DNA of 64,000 nucleotides from Dallia pectoralis (lineage: Eukaryota > Chordata > Actinopteri > Esociformes > Umbridae). The stretch spans positions 4,276,440 through 4,340,439 of the forward strand of contig CM055750.1 of NCBI GenBank assembly GCA_029465975.1. Direction: 5' to 3'. A model generated the notes under the pieces. The model made no database searches. It was not told the origin of the DNA and saw nothing but the letters and a program-made list of their open reading frames with translations. A program made the position numbers and the translations under genes. How positions within the stretch are numbered: position 1 is the first letter of the stretch; every line of letters starts with the position of its first letter. Shown here piece by piece: positions 1 through 9,666 of this stretch.

Positions 1-420
1 TGTACATTAATCGATAATTAAAAAAGTTGGCAACGAATTTCATTATAAACACGTTGTGTCGCGCGACACGCCACTCAGTCGCGGAGATAAAAGCAATTGA
101 GTTGAGTGCGGTTGCGGAGCTGTAACGTTGTTTTGGTGGCGCGGAGTCGGCAAAATCAGTTCGACCGAAGTCATCCAAAGTGTGGGAGCATTTCACACTA
201 AGTAAATACATAAATAAAAAGTGTGTTAATTGCAAGATATGCAAAAGCGACATGACATGCCACGGGAGCACCACGGTGATGATACAGCACCTTAAACGGA
301 AACACGTTGGAGTCCTTGATGCGGAGAGTTTGTGTGTGCGTCTGAGTGAGAGTTTTGTGACTGTACGTCTGTGAGTGTAGTGTAGAGAATAAGTTCTGAG
401 GTTCAAACAAATCATTTTAA
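1..420 (+). mobile_element. hAT-type transposon remnant with BED zinc finger
   Basis: In the frame read from about 162 to 374 the translation runs RPKSSKVWEHF, then has a Cys-x2-Cys pair (CKIC), and ends with a HLKRKH (His-x4-His) pair. That is the layout of a BED zinc finger, the DNA-binding domain at the N-terminus of hAT transposases and of ZBED proteins derived from them. The frame stops soon after the finger at 372-374 and no RNase-H-like catalytic domain or hAT dimerisation region follows. There is no clear ATG: the track into the finger is open upstream but unstarted. The flanking DNA (GTCGCGCGACAC near 58, GC-rich runs to 160) may be the transposon's 5' end. A 5'-truncated or internally deleted hAT copy is the most economical reading; a domesticated ZBED exon is possible but unsupported. 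Confidence 0.6.
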
Positions 421-959
421 GTTTTCTGAATTGTAATTTTCTCTATTTTTATAAATTATTTATTGTTTTGACAGGTTAGGTCCTTAATAAAAATAAAAAA
501 TGCGGTGCACTTTTTATTATTAATAAGCTCAGGGATGTGCAAGGAGCAAAGCTGTTTGTGCACTTTCTGAAATTTTTTTGCACTGTGAATTGCACACACA
601 TTTTCAGTTCTGTTTTTCAGTAAAGGGTTGGATATTAATGCTTTTTAGTTTTTATCACTGATGTAAATGGTTACAGCTTGAAGTGGCGGTGAGGTATTAA
701 AAAATATTGAGAAGTCTTGAAAAAGTCTTGAAAAGGTATTGAAATTAACTTCAAGATTCCTGCATATACCCTGTAAGGGCAATCATAACCTATTCCAGTT
801 AATTTTGCAATGTACTGTTGCCGGTCGTCGAGAGGCGTCAATGAGTCGCAATACAACATTCAAATACACACAATGTTCGCAGTATTTTCCCCCCTCCAAC
901 TCCACCCTCGCTAAGCCAGACCACGCCCCAACTATGACTAGTGCCGACTGTATGTATAC
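421..959. other. gene-free stretch, no feature recognised
   Basis: AT-rich DNA between the BED remnant and the coiled-coil exons. The segment 860-955 is somewhat GC-richer and open on the minus strand, but shows no protein family I recognise. No further 3' exon of the coiled-coil gene could be seen here. Confidence 0.4.
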
Positions 960-2075
960 CTCATTGGTGATGGTCTCAATCTGCTCCACCAGAGACCTTC
1001 TCTTTCTCCTGCCGGAGCAAGAGACGACAACAGTTTGGTTTCTCACTATCATATTGTCAATGGTCTTAAACTCTCCCAGGTACTTTATGTTGTGGAGTAA
1101 AGCGCCTACCTAAAAAAGTGACATCAGTTTACCACTGAACGCCTAGCAGCATAGCATAGCTAGTCACAACAACACTGCCTACCATTGACTGCAAACAGTC
1201 AATTAGCTCTGTTACTTGAGGTGGCTAAATCATGTGGAATCGGTTACCCACCAGTTTTTATCTCTTCACTTTGGATAGAGCCTCATCTTTCTCAGCCAAT
1301 AAGTTTTGCACATCCTCCAGCTCGTCTGTAACATCCTAACAAACACACATATTGACAGACTGATTTAACATTTGACTTGGTAATGCAGGGAAGTGTGTGC
1401 TAATGGTTATCCTGAACTACAACTTGGCTGACCAAGTGGGTCTGGTTTTTGATGTAACTGCAAAACCTCTGTTGCTTAATTAAGATAATAATGTTCACAG
1501 AGACGGCCAGGTAAAAGGCAAAATGGCCTCCTATGGGAATGGGGGCCAGATTTGTATTTTAAACAAAAAAAAATGGACCAGACAGAAAACAGATTTAAAA
1601 CAAACAAACTTGAGCACTTCACAGCACCAAAACAACGCTTAAAAGACATCAAGACATGGCTGAAAAACAAAATGACGACAAAACAAAATGTCAGCCAAAC
1701 AACCTGTTACCTTTGGTTTGGCTGCACAGAACTGTGTTCTCGGCATGTAGCACTGTGTAGCTCTCATCAGCTACCTCCAGTGTCTTATGAAGCTCAGAGA
1801 CGGATTGCTTCAGTTTGCGCTGTGAGAACATCAACTCTGCCAGGACATCAAGTCTCTCCTCTAATGTCCTACAAACACAGACGCCATGAACACACAAACA
1901 CAAACTGGTGAAAATTTAGCAGGAGTAGCGTGACCACTACTATCACAAGATATTAAGAGTTGTTCCCAGTTGTCTGGGTGAGAGTCACTTACATGTCTGC
2001 AAAGTTGAGGAAGATCTCCTCTGACAGGTTCAACCAGACAGACTCCTCATTCTGCTCCATCTCTGAAACAGACAT
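960..2075 (-). pseudogene. partial coiled-coil protein gene, four coding-like exons, possibly broken
   Basis: Four minus-strand segments look like exons with plausible splice sites. Exon a is 2075-1993, starting at an ATG (MSVSEMEQNEESVW...) and ending at a GTAAGT donor. Exon b, 1868-1711, joins exon a in frame across an ATG split by the intron and encodes a heptad-rich stretch (TLEERLDVLAELMFS) before a GTAACA donor. Exon c, 1335-1270, encodes DVTDELEDVQNLLAEKDEA, acidic and coiled-coil-like, with a GTGAAG donor. Exon d, 1109-960, encodes VGALLHNIKYLGEFKTIDN and ends at a GTATAC donor. Exons c and d join in phase 0. The b-to-c junction is out of phase by one base with the obvious sites, so an exon is missing, another donor is used (GTAGCT within b would fit), or the gene is broken. 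No stop-terminated 3' end is visible and a hAT remnant lies beyond. I do not recognise the family; a cytoskeletal or membrane-anchored coiled-coil protein would fit. Confidence 0.45.
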
Positions 2076-2109
2076 GTCCCTCCACCTTCTCCTGGTGCTC
2101 CCTACAGGA

Positions 2110-3605
2110 GGAGTCCAAGTGTTACAATACAGATGATGTGAATGGCTAATACCATTGCCAACAATACTGTCGGATTAACCAACCCTTTTACTCTCACGGC
2201 TGATATGGTAATAACCCCAGATCGGACGTAATGGTAGATTCTTAAATCAGTCTGTACTCACCGGGAAAAGACGGTGTAATTACATTATCACCAATAGCCT
2301 CTAACTGATTGGATGTCCGGCTGTAAAAGCGCGGTAGCTGCCAGACCCAGAAAAAAACAGAATTTTATTAAAGCATAAAACCCACAACAGAACCACCACT
2401 ACAACAACATGTTTCAGTAAAAGAATCTCATAGCGATCTAGAAACTGTAATAAAATGTACCAATAGCTTAGGTAGATATTACCTCAAATGGTTCAAAGTT
2501 TGTCCCTTCCATCCTCAAGTAGTAAGTAACGTGTATTTAAAATACAAGCAAGCGACACTGTATATATAGTTTTAGGAGCGTTTATGAAACAATAGAAGAA
2601 ACATTCTGTAGACGTCATCTCATCAAATGCCAGACAACCAACACCAACGGCTAACAAGCTAGCTAGATAGATGTTATTTTCAACAGTCAAAAAGCAAACA
2701 GATGTTTTGTTCAATGTTGTTGTTTTAAGCTAGCCAGCTGGTAACCAACATTTTTTGTTGTAGCTTATCTCGATTAAATAGCTAGTTTTCTATGCAAATT
2801 TGAACTTTACCTTTAGCTCAGGATCGCCAACAGGCTAGCTAATACGGCTAGATGATAGCTAGCTAATGGATGTTTATTTTAGTCATTAGCTACTAGTAAC
2901 AATATAGATTTAAGTATTTATTTACTTAATAACACTATTTCATTGATCTAGTTAGCTTATTTTTCCCTAAACACACCTAAACAAATGCATAGCTACGCCG
3001 TCACTCCTACGGCGTCATGGCCGTTTTATGGTTCTGCGTCGGGTTGCGTTGCATTTCACCGCCAGAACGCTAGGGGGGTGTGGGGTTCGCAAATCTCTTT
3101 GCTAGTTTGTTATTAACTATTTAAAAATATTTACTCCATACTCCGGAAATGATGTATAATCTGACCAATCACAGCCCTTGTGGTCTGCGTCGCCTCGACG
3201 CGTAGTATTTTTTTGGGAGGTGCACATCGAGCTACGGAGTAGGGGTCGGAGAGGGGTTCGCGTCGACGCAGAGGGCTCTGCGAGGGTACGCCGTCGATTC
3301 GTCCCACTGCCACCATGGCTACATTTTTTTTATTGAACACCAAGAACACAAAGGGGTCTCTATTCCTCTTTTAAGAGATCAATGTCTACACATTACAGCC
3401 AATTTCTGGGATTTTTTACTTTTCATACATTCCAACGCTGGAAAGAAATTACAAATCAAGTCTCTTTGAAATACAGAAAAATAAGGTTTCATCTTCATAC
3501 ATTTGCATTTATGAGAGTTTTTTTTACCAGAATTAACATTACATTAATAAGAAATTAATTTATTTTCTCGCCCAACAGCATTCCAAACATAACATGTTTC
3601 CTATT
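2110..3605. other. non-coding stretch with GCTAGCTA-rich tract and a CpG-rich repeat
   Basis: No gene seen. 2640-2960 is AT-rich and studded with GCTAGCTA/TAGATAG motifs. 2995-3330 is unusually CpG-rich (TACGGCGTCATGG, CGCGTCGACGCAGAGG, TACGCCGTCG), which recalls the ends of Harbinger/PIF-type miniature elements in fish, but I could not pair terminal inverted repeats with confidence. If the coiled-coil gene is real, its 5'UTR and promoter would lie here. Confidence 0.35.
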
Positions 3606-3955
3606 TGTAACGACTAGAATGACTAGTCATCCTTTTTTCGTTCTGTTCGTTACTTTCTGTCTCATTTGACCATGAACACACCCCGAACTGTCTTGTTCTA
3701 ATCAATCACACCAGGTACCAATTATCCCATTAGTAAGTGTATATATGTTCCCTCAGTTCCCAATGTCTTGGTGCTTCATTGTTGCGTGTCAGGTCAGTGA
3801 GTGTTCTGTGTAGACTTGTCTTGTTATTTTTGTAAGTCGCTTCATTAAGTGCATTTCATTTCAAGTTTAGTTTCAGGATTTTCAGTTCAGTGTTTATTTA
3901 TAATAAATCCATTGAACATTATATGCCTACATTTGGTTCCTGCCACAACACTACA
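3606..3955 (+). mobile_element. solo-LTR-like dispersed repeat, copy 1
   Basis: Starts TGTAACGACTAGAATGACTA and is shared with a copy at 31,940 (TGTGACAACTAGAAGGGCTA) and, more weakly, one at 48,113. The three copies keep the same order: an ACTAG...CTAGT dyad, a run of T, a motif ending TTAGTAAGTGTAT, and then a CAGTT-containing block. Here an AATAAA lies at about 3901 near the 3' side. A TG start, a promoter-like middle and a poly(A) signal near the end are the expected layout of an LTR. No internal gag/pol is present nearby, so a solo LTR is inferred; target-site duplications were not identified. Confidence 0.45.
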
Positions 3956-4740
3956 CCAATGGGAGTGTGACACTATCAAAAGTGGGCAGTGAATTCATCA
4001 TTGATTCCAACCAATAAGACATATTTTCCCAAAAAGTATTTGCAGAAAAAAAGATGATCAGTTGTCCCTATGTCAACTTGACAAAAAATACAGACATTTT
4101 CTTACTGCTTTCTTACAAATTCACATGACTGGTATATCCCATTAAATATTTTAAAATTAGTTTATTTAGCTTTTAGAGCCACTGGAAAGCTAATATACCG
4201 GTACTGTGTTCGCAGTTTTCTAATAGATGGTTTACATAAGCTTGCAAAACAGAGTTATTATACAGAAGTGTTGGATATAATATAGAGCGGATAAGCTTGT
4301 TGTGAAGCATTGTTCTGAGGTCATTAAATGAGGAGAAGTGATGGGAGTTCACAAGACCCATCAGGCATGTTGACAGAAGTGTTTTGTACAAGAGTTATAA
4401 AGCTTTTCTGGAATAGCATTTAAGACACGCTAAAAGTTTTCGATCACATTGTAAATTATATTTAGTACAAAAGTCTTTGAAAGTTAACAATCTCCCATCT
4501 TCATCTTTAAATGAAGATTTGACCAAATACCTTTTTTCATAAGCGGCCTTAAGCATCTGGGGTTCGTTTCAATAACTAATATGAGGCCCTATACCCACAT
4601 ATCTGATATCTTTCGTTTTCCAGCACCACTGGCATATGTGCGTTTCATTTCCTCTTAAAATTATTTTCCTCAAAATAACATTTGAACCTAAAGGCAAAAA
4701 GGCAAAGAGTTAAACACATAAACTACCGATATTAGATTCA
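3956..4740. other. gene-free stretch, no feature recognised
   Basis: AT-rich DNA (about 3,960-4,740) with no reading frame resembling a known family, no RNA gene and no tandem repeat that I could see. Confidence 0.4.
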
Positions 4741-4767
4741 GATGGCTTATGTCGTTCGTGGGGCGGT

Positions 4768-4835
4768 AAACGTTGCCATGGTAACCGCGAGTTCGACCAA
4801 TCGGAGACGTCAGAATTGTGGGTAGTGTAGTATTT
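4768..4835. promoter_or_regulatory. promoter-like cluster: RFX X-box, CCAAT, CRE-like, ZNF143-like
   Basis: Within about 65 bp there is a perfect palindromic X-box (GTTGCCATGGTAAC, 4772-4785), a CCAAT box (CCAATCGG, 4797-4804), a CRE-like site (GACGTCA, 4806-4812), and, read on the minus strand, a ZNF143/Staf-like block (ACTACCCACAATTC, about 4814-4829). This combination is typical of CpG-type, often bidirectional vertebrate promoters, and X-boxes mark RFX targets such as ciliary genes. An ATG in good context lies 120 bp downstream on the plus strand. Factor assignments rest on motif resemblance only. Confidence 0.45.
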
Positions 4836-4954
4836 CTCCAGAAGATCGCAAATAACAAGGTTGATTTCATACCTTGTGGCTTTTATAGGAGCAGAAACGT
4901 TCATTTCACAACCTTGTAGCTTGTGGTCAATCTACCTTGGATAGTTTAGACATT

Positions 4955-5064
4955 ATGGCTGAAAATCAATATCCTACTGAGAAAATGAATGTGATTTTGC
5001 TGGTCTGTTTGGTGGCCCCCCTTGGAGGGCGGGGCCCTTCTCAATTGAAACGGGTGAAACATAG
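4955..5064 (+). CDS. possible first coding exon downstream of the X-box promoter
   Basis: ATG at 4955 in an acceptable context (GACATTATGG) opens a frame reading MAENQYPTEKMNV, then a short hydrophobic stretch, up to AACATAG|GTAAGG, a near-consensus splice donor at 5065. That gives 36 codons plus two bases. If not spliced the frame ends at once at a TAA overlapping the donor. The placement behind a promoter-like motif cluster is the main support. I could not identify a downstream exon that continues it before enc1, and the product is not recognised. It could equally be the relic of a truncated gene or a non-coding transcript's first exon. Confidence 0.25.
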
Positions 5065-5384
5065 GTAAGGCCGCGTCTGTACATAGTATGTGTAGTAGGC
5101 GAATTGAGATTCAGCCTGTATTATCCAGAATATGTTTCCTTTAATGCGTTAGACTGCTTTTTACCAACAGGTGGTGCTGTTCACTACCTAATAGATTTTC
5201 ATGAACTAAAAAGTTTCCTTTTAACCAATGGACAATTTTTTTGATTAAGTAAATAAAAGTGTTCAAACTATTTTTAAAAATCAGCTGCTATATAATTCAC
5301 CTGATTTACAGATCCAGTTTTATCATAGGTTGTTTAGTTTTCATCATTGTTTGGTCTTTAAGTTTTTCATTTGACTCATCGGCA

Positions 5385-5515
5385 CATTGAGACACTGCCC
5401 TGCAAACCATTTTTGCACTGCTCTTTTTGCATTTTTGGTTAGATGCTAAATTAATTTTGTTGTACTGTAATTGTACTTTTCACTGACAATAAAGTTTAAT
5501 CTAATTGAATTGTTC
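5385..5515 (+). mobile_element. 3' tail of an L2-type LINE or derived SINE
   Basis: The segment contains TTGCACTGCTC, then TGTACTTTTCACTGACAATA and AAGTTTAATCTAATTG. Endings of the form TGACAATAAAGTT plus short AATCT repeats are typical of fish L2-clade LINEs and SINEs that borrow their tails. Only the 3' tail is present, as expected for 5'-truncated retrotransposition. A related tail follows the tRNA-Ser gene at 39.0 kb. Confidence 0.5.
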
Positions 5516-7643
5516 TGTTTGTTAATATTGCATGACTTGGAGCTGTTTAATCAATTTGTAGTACTACTTTAAAACACGGTATACTAAGTGTATAAATTAC
5601 TTTAGTACATTAAATTGTTTTTGTGTCAAAATGGACCCACTTATATTCTACGTTGTTATATAATTTAAAAAGATTCAAAACAGCATATTAGTACATTTTG
5701 AAATATATTTTAAGTATATAATATATAACATTAAATTATTAAAATGTATTTTTGCGTTTTTGTGTGGTAAAGTAAGTATTCAATTGGCTTTAGGCTCCCA
5801 CTTGATTGCATTTAAATGCATTTAATTCAACGATTCTATGAATTGTGTTATTACTAAAATAGGTTGTATGTGTGGAACTAATGCCTGAAAACCCTATAGC
5901 TCTTCAGATCGAAATTAGTCTCGGGCAGAGGGCATCCGAAAATCGTTTCTGCTGTAGACTGACACGGGCGGGCCATGCGTTTTAACGCACTGCTAATTTG
6001 CATACTCCACCCCTTTCCATTTGCTCCTCCCACACCACACTTTAAACCATCTTCATGACCAATACATGATGTTACTTCGCGCTAATGCTGCCTGAGAAGC
6101 ACATCTTAACAAAGAATGTGCCCACCCGTATTGCAGATCGCATATAATGACAGAAGATAACTAATATTTTATTCGTTCCCATGAACGACATTACGCATCG
6201 GGGCACCACTGAAGAGAACCACAACAGATTGGGAATACGCATATTCGAGAGAACCACAACAGATCGGGAATACGCGCATTTGAACTGTGCCAGCACAACT
6301 TAATTGGTCTCAAGAGCATCCTGGTTGATATTGTTTTCAAACGGGAGTAATACTATTCCATGCTCGTAAGTCAGGTAAATGTCTACTCGATGATCATCTC
6401 CGGTTGAGATCCTGTTTAATGATATTTATCACTATTATCATATAGTGACATATGTATGGACAAGCTACAACTACATGTTTGCGTATAGTTTTTTATGTTT
6501 TTTGGAAGTTTTGTGGATATTCAAGGTCTTTTAATGTTGACGGCAAATTGCAGCAATTTACTGTTGTGTTAAGTGTACCATTTGTGCACAGTTTGTACAA
6601 TGTTAAGGTTGAGAAGTGAAATGTATATAAGAAAACGTTACATGTTTTATATAATCCTTCTGGTTCAATCAGCTTTGGCGTCTAGTAGCAGTTTATTACT
6701 GCTTGGTGATATGGCTGACATTATTATATATCCCTACTAGTCATGTTTATAGTATTTGTTTATAGCATATTTTCTGTAATGTGGCAACTGGCTAATGCAG
6801 GAGATGCTTTGTCCCAATTGTGCACTATACATTTGTTAATTTGACTCATATGGTAGGAAAATCCTTTTGGCTGCACGAAATTGCGAGTTATGTGGATATA
6901 TTTAAAGGACATGTATCAGATGATAAAGGATGTAGGTTTTAGTCCGTGTTTAGAAATATTAGGTGAAATACAAACTTTGTAAGCCTTTTTTAAACTTGAC
7001 TATGCATGTCCTGATTACCATTAGTTATCCTGCTATAGAGTGATTACATTTTAACCTTTCATTTGGAAGTGCTGGATTTGGGTCAGATCAAGACACCTGT
7101 TTCCAATTTATGGCCGCTGTATGCCTCCAAAGTGAAACTCTTGGGAGTTTGAGTTGCTATGACATCACACAAAGTCAAGAAGCACTTTTTTTATTGCATT
7201 AAAGACAGGAAGTGACAGTAATAATTTTTTCATTGTGTCTGAGTGGGTGTAGCCTAGTGCTGTGGGTTTCAGCCAGGGCTACATCTCCTATCCACAAGAA
7301 GCTTTTCAGCAGACTAATGAAACCTGCCAGCTCAGGGCTTTTCCAGATAAGAACAAAAAGTACTCTACATCCAAAAAAAGTTAAAAACTATTGGCGTAGT
7401 GTACGATTTAGAGAACTTTAGACATGCATGGTTCAACTGGGTGTATAGTAAAAGCATTTTTTTAAACTTTTGTTAAAAGTAGAAAGCACCCAAGATGCTG
7501 TGTGGTGAAAGACAAGATTACAAATCCTGTTCAGATAAATATCACAGCAATTAATGTATGCAGCTGCATTAGTGTGTTTGAAACAGGAAAAGATTGCAGT
7601 CGCATTTATGTGTGAATCATTCTCTCTCCCTCTCCTCTCAAAG
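5516..7643. other. enc1 upstream region, with a possible non-coding first exon
   Basis: No protein gene. 5,940-6,060 has promoter-like features: GGGCGGGCC, an octamer-like ATTTGCAT and CCACCCC. 6,193-6,285 carries a 34-bp direct duplication (GAACCACAACAGATTGGGAA / GAACCACAACAGATCGGGAA). A donor-like TCAG|GTAAAT lies at 6374/6375. Together with the acceptor CTCTCCTCTCAAAG ending at 7643 it could define a 5'UTR exon and a roughly 1.27-kb intron of enc1. This is inference; a cDNA would settle it. Confidence 0.3.
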
Positions 7644-7649
7644 GATTCA

Positions 7650-9666
7650 ATGATCTGCCCACACGAGAACCGCAAATCCCGCCATAGTTCGGAGTCCATG
7701 GATATCTTCCTGTTCCACAAGTCGTCATACGCGGACAGCGTCCTGATGCATCTCAACGCGCTACGGCAACAGCGTCTCTTTACAGATGTGCTCCTCCACG
7801 CGGGAAGCCGCTCCTTTCCCTGTCACCGTGCGGTGCTGGCCGCATGCAGCCGCTACTTCCAGGTAAAATAAAGTGGAATCTGTAAACATGACATCTGACT
7901 TTTTTGACGACTGATGATTCACAAGTGTAGAAATCTTCCGAATTCATACACAGCTAGAAGTATGAGTTAGTCAATAAAAATGCATCACACATTTGGTGTT
8001 TTCAAGCACACAAATGTATTTAAAAAGTTAGCCAACGTTTGTCATTTCCTATGAGGAAACAAGATTTGGTCACCAGGTTCACTTTCTTCTTTTCTGACCC
8101 TCTTTGTTCAAGGCCATGTTTTCTGGTGGGCTGATGGAGAGCCAAGCCAGTGACGTGAATTTCAGGGACTCCATTCACCCGGATGTCTTGGAACTTCTCC
8201 TGGACTATGCCTACACCTCCCGGGTGGTAATCAATGAGGAGAATGCAGAGTCGCTATTGGAGGCCGGGGACATGCTGGATTTCCAGGACATCCACGACGC
8301 CTGCGCCGAGTTTCTGGAGCGCAATCTTGCGCCGTCAAACTGCCTGGGCATGCTGCTGCTGTCAGATGCCCACCAGTGCACCAAGCTGTCGGAGCTCTCC
8401 TGGGGCATGTGCCTCAGGAACTTCCCAGCCATCTGCAAGACGGAGAACTTCCTCCAGCTTCCTAAAGACATGGCAGTGACACTGCTGTCACATGAAGAGT
8501 TGGAGACCGAGGATGAGAGGCTGGTCTACGAGGCTGCCCTCAACTGGGTCAACTACGACTTGGGGAAGAGGCACTGTCACCTGCCGGAGCTGCTGAGAAC
8601 GGTACGCCTGGCCCTTCTCCCTGCCATCTTCCTCATTGAGAACGTGTCCACGGAGGAGCTGATCAACACCCAGGCAAAGAGCAAAGAGCTCGTGGACGAG
8701 GCGATCCGCTGTAAACTGAGGATCCTGCAGAACGATGGGGTTGTGAACAGTCCCCTAGCTCGGCCCAGGAAGACCAGCCACGCCTTGTTCCTTCTTGGGG
8801 GACAGACGTTCATGTGTGACAAGCTGTACCTAGTGGACGAAAAAGCCAAAGAGATCATCCCCAAGGCGGACATTCCCAGTCCAAGGAAGGAGTTCAGCGC
8901 CTGCGCCATCGGCTGCAACGTCTACGTGACGGGAGGCCGCGGCTCGGAGAACGGTGTATCTAAAGACGTCTGGGTCTATGATGCCTCCCACGAAGAGTGG
9001 TCCAAGGCAGCGCCAATGATCATAGCACGCTTCAGCCATGGTTCAGCCGAGCTCAAACACTGCCTCTACGTGGTCGGTGGCCACACGGCGGGTACCAGCT
9101 GCCCGCCCGCCTCGCCCTCGGTTTCCCTAAAGCAAGTGGAGAGGTACGACCCCACGAACAACAAGTGGACTATGGTTGCCCCGCTGAGGGAGGGTGTGAG
9201 CAACGCGGCCATGGTCAGCGTCAAGCTCAAACTCTTTGCCTTCGGTGGAACCAGCGTCTCCCACGACAAACTGCCTAAGGTGCAACTTTACGACCCCCAA
9301 GAGAACCGTTGGTCTGTACCTGCCACTTGCCCGCAGCTCTGGCGCTACACCGCGGCCGCTGTTCTCAACAACCAGATCTTCGTCATGGGCGGGGACACCG
9401 AGTTCTCGCCGTGCTCCGCCTACACGTTCAGCAGTGACAGCTACCAGTGGACTAAAATCGGGGATGAGACATCCAAGCGGATGACCTGCCAGGCCGTGGC
9501 GTCCGGGAACAAACTGTATGTGGTGGGGGGGTACTTTGGAGCACAGCGGTGTAAAACTCTGGACTGTTACGATCCGACCTTGGACGCGTGGAACAACATT
9601 ACTACAGTACCCTACTCCCTCATCCCCACGGCGTTTGTCTCCACTTGGAAACATCTTCCAGACTGA
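7650..9666 (+). CDS. enc1: ENC1-type BTB-BACK-Kelch protein (588 aa, two coding exons)
   Basis: Kelch-family adaptor that acts with Cullin-3 E3 ubiquitin ligase and binds actin in neural cells (known for ENC1). Coding exons are 7650-7862 and 8113-9666, joined in phase 0 across GTAAAA...TTCAAG. The 588-aa product compares with 589 aa as I recall for mammalian ENC1. The start is the ATG before ICPHENRKSRHSSES; a polypyrimidine tract and AAG just upstream (7643) mark a likely 5'UTR splice acceptor. Domains: BTB about 45-115 (FTDVLLHAG, FPCHRAVLAACSRYF), BACK about 150-250 (ETEDERLVYEAALNWV), six Kelch blades from about 295 (LFLLGGQ, VYVTGGRG, LYVVGGH, LFAFGGT, IFVMGGD, LYVVGGY), and the conserved C-terminus SLIPTAFVSTWKHLP. 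The HKSSYADSVL segment favours ENC1 over KLHL25; a teleost paralogue such as enc3 is not excluded. Odd point: the intron lies inside the BTB domain, and the codon before it is Gln where I recall Glu in relatives. Confidence 0.93.
7863..8112 (+). other. enc1: 250-bp intron inside the enc1 BTB domain
   Basis: The frame is open to CGCTACTTCCAG and then runs into GTAAAATAA with an in-frame stop. Homology resumes exactly after TTGTTCAAG at 8112 with GCC ATG TTT TCT. Removing 7863-8112 restores the continuous family motif SRYF-x-AMFSGG. GT-AG ends, a C/T-rich stretch before the AG, and phase 0 all fit a spliceosomal intron. Confidence 0.88.

Noticed and set aside
783..1113. 124-codon plus-strand ORF and the full 89-codon minus ORF as stand-alone genes
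   Set aside because: Only the 960-1109 minus-strand part has splice signals and coding-like sequence; the rest is overlap.
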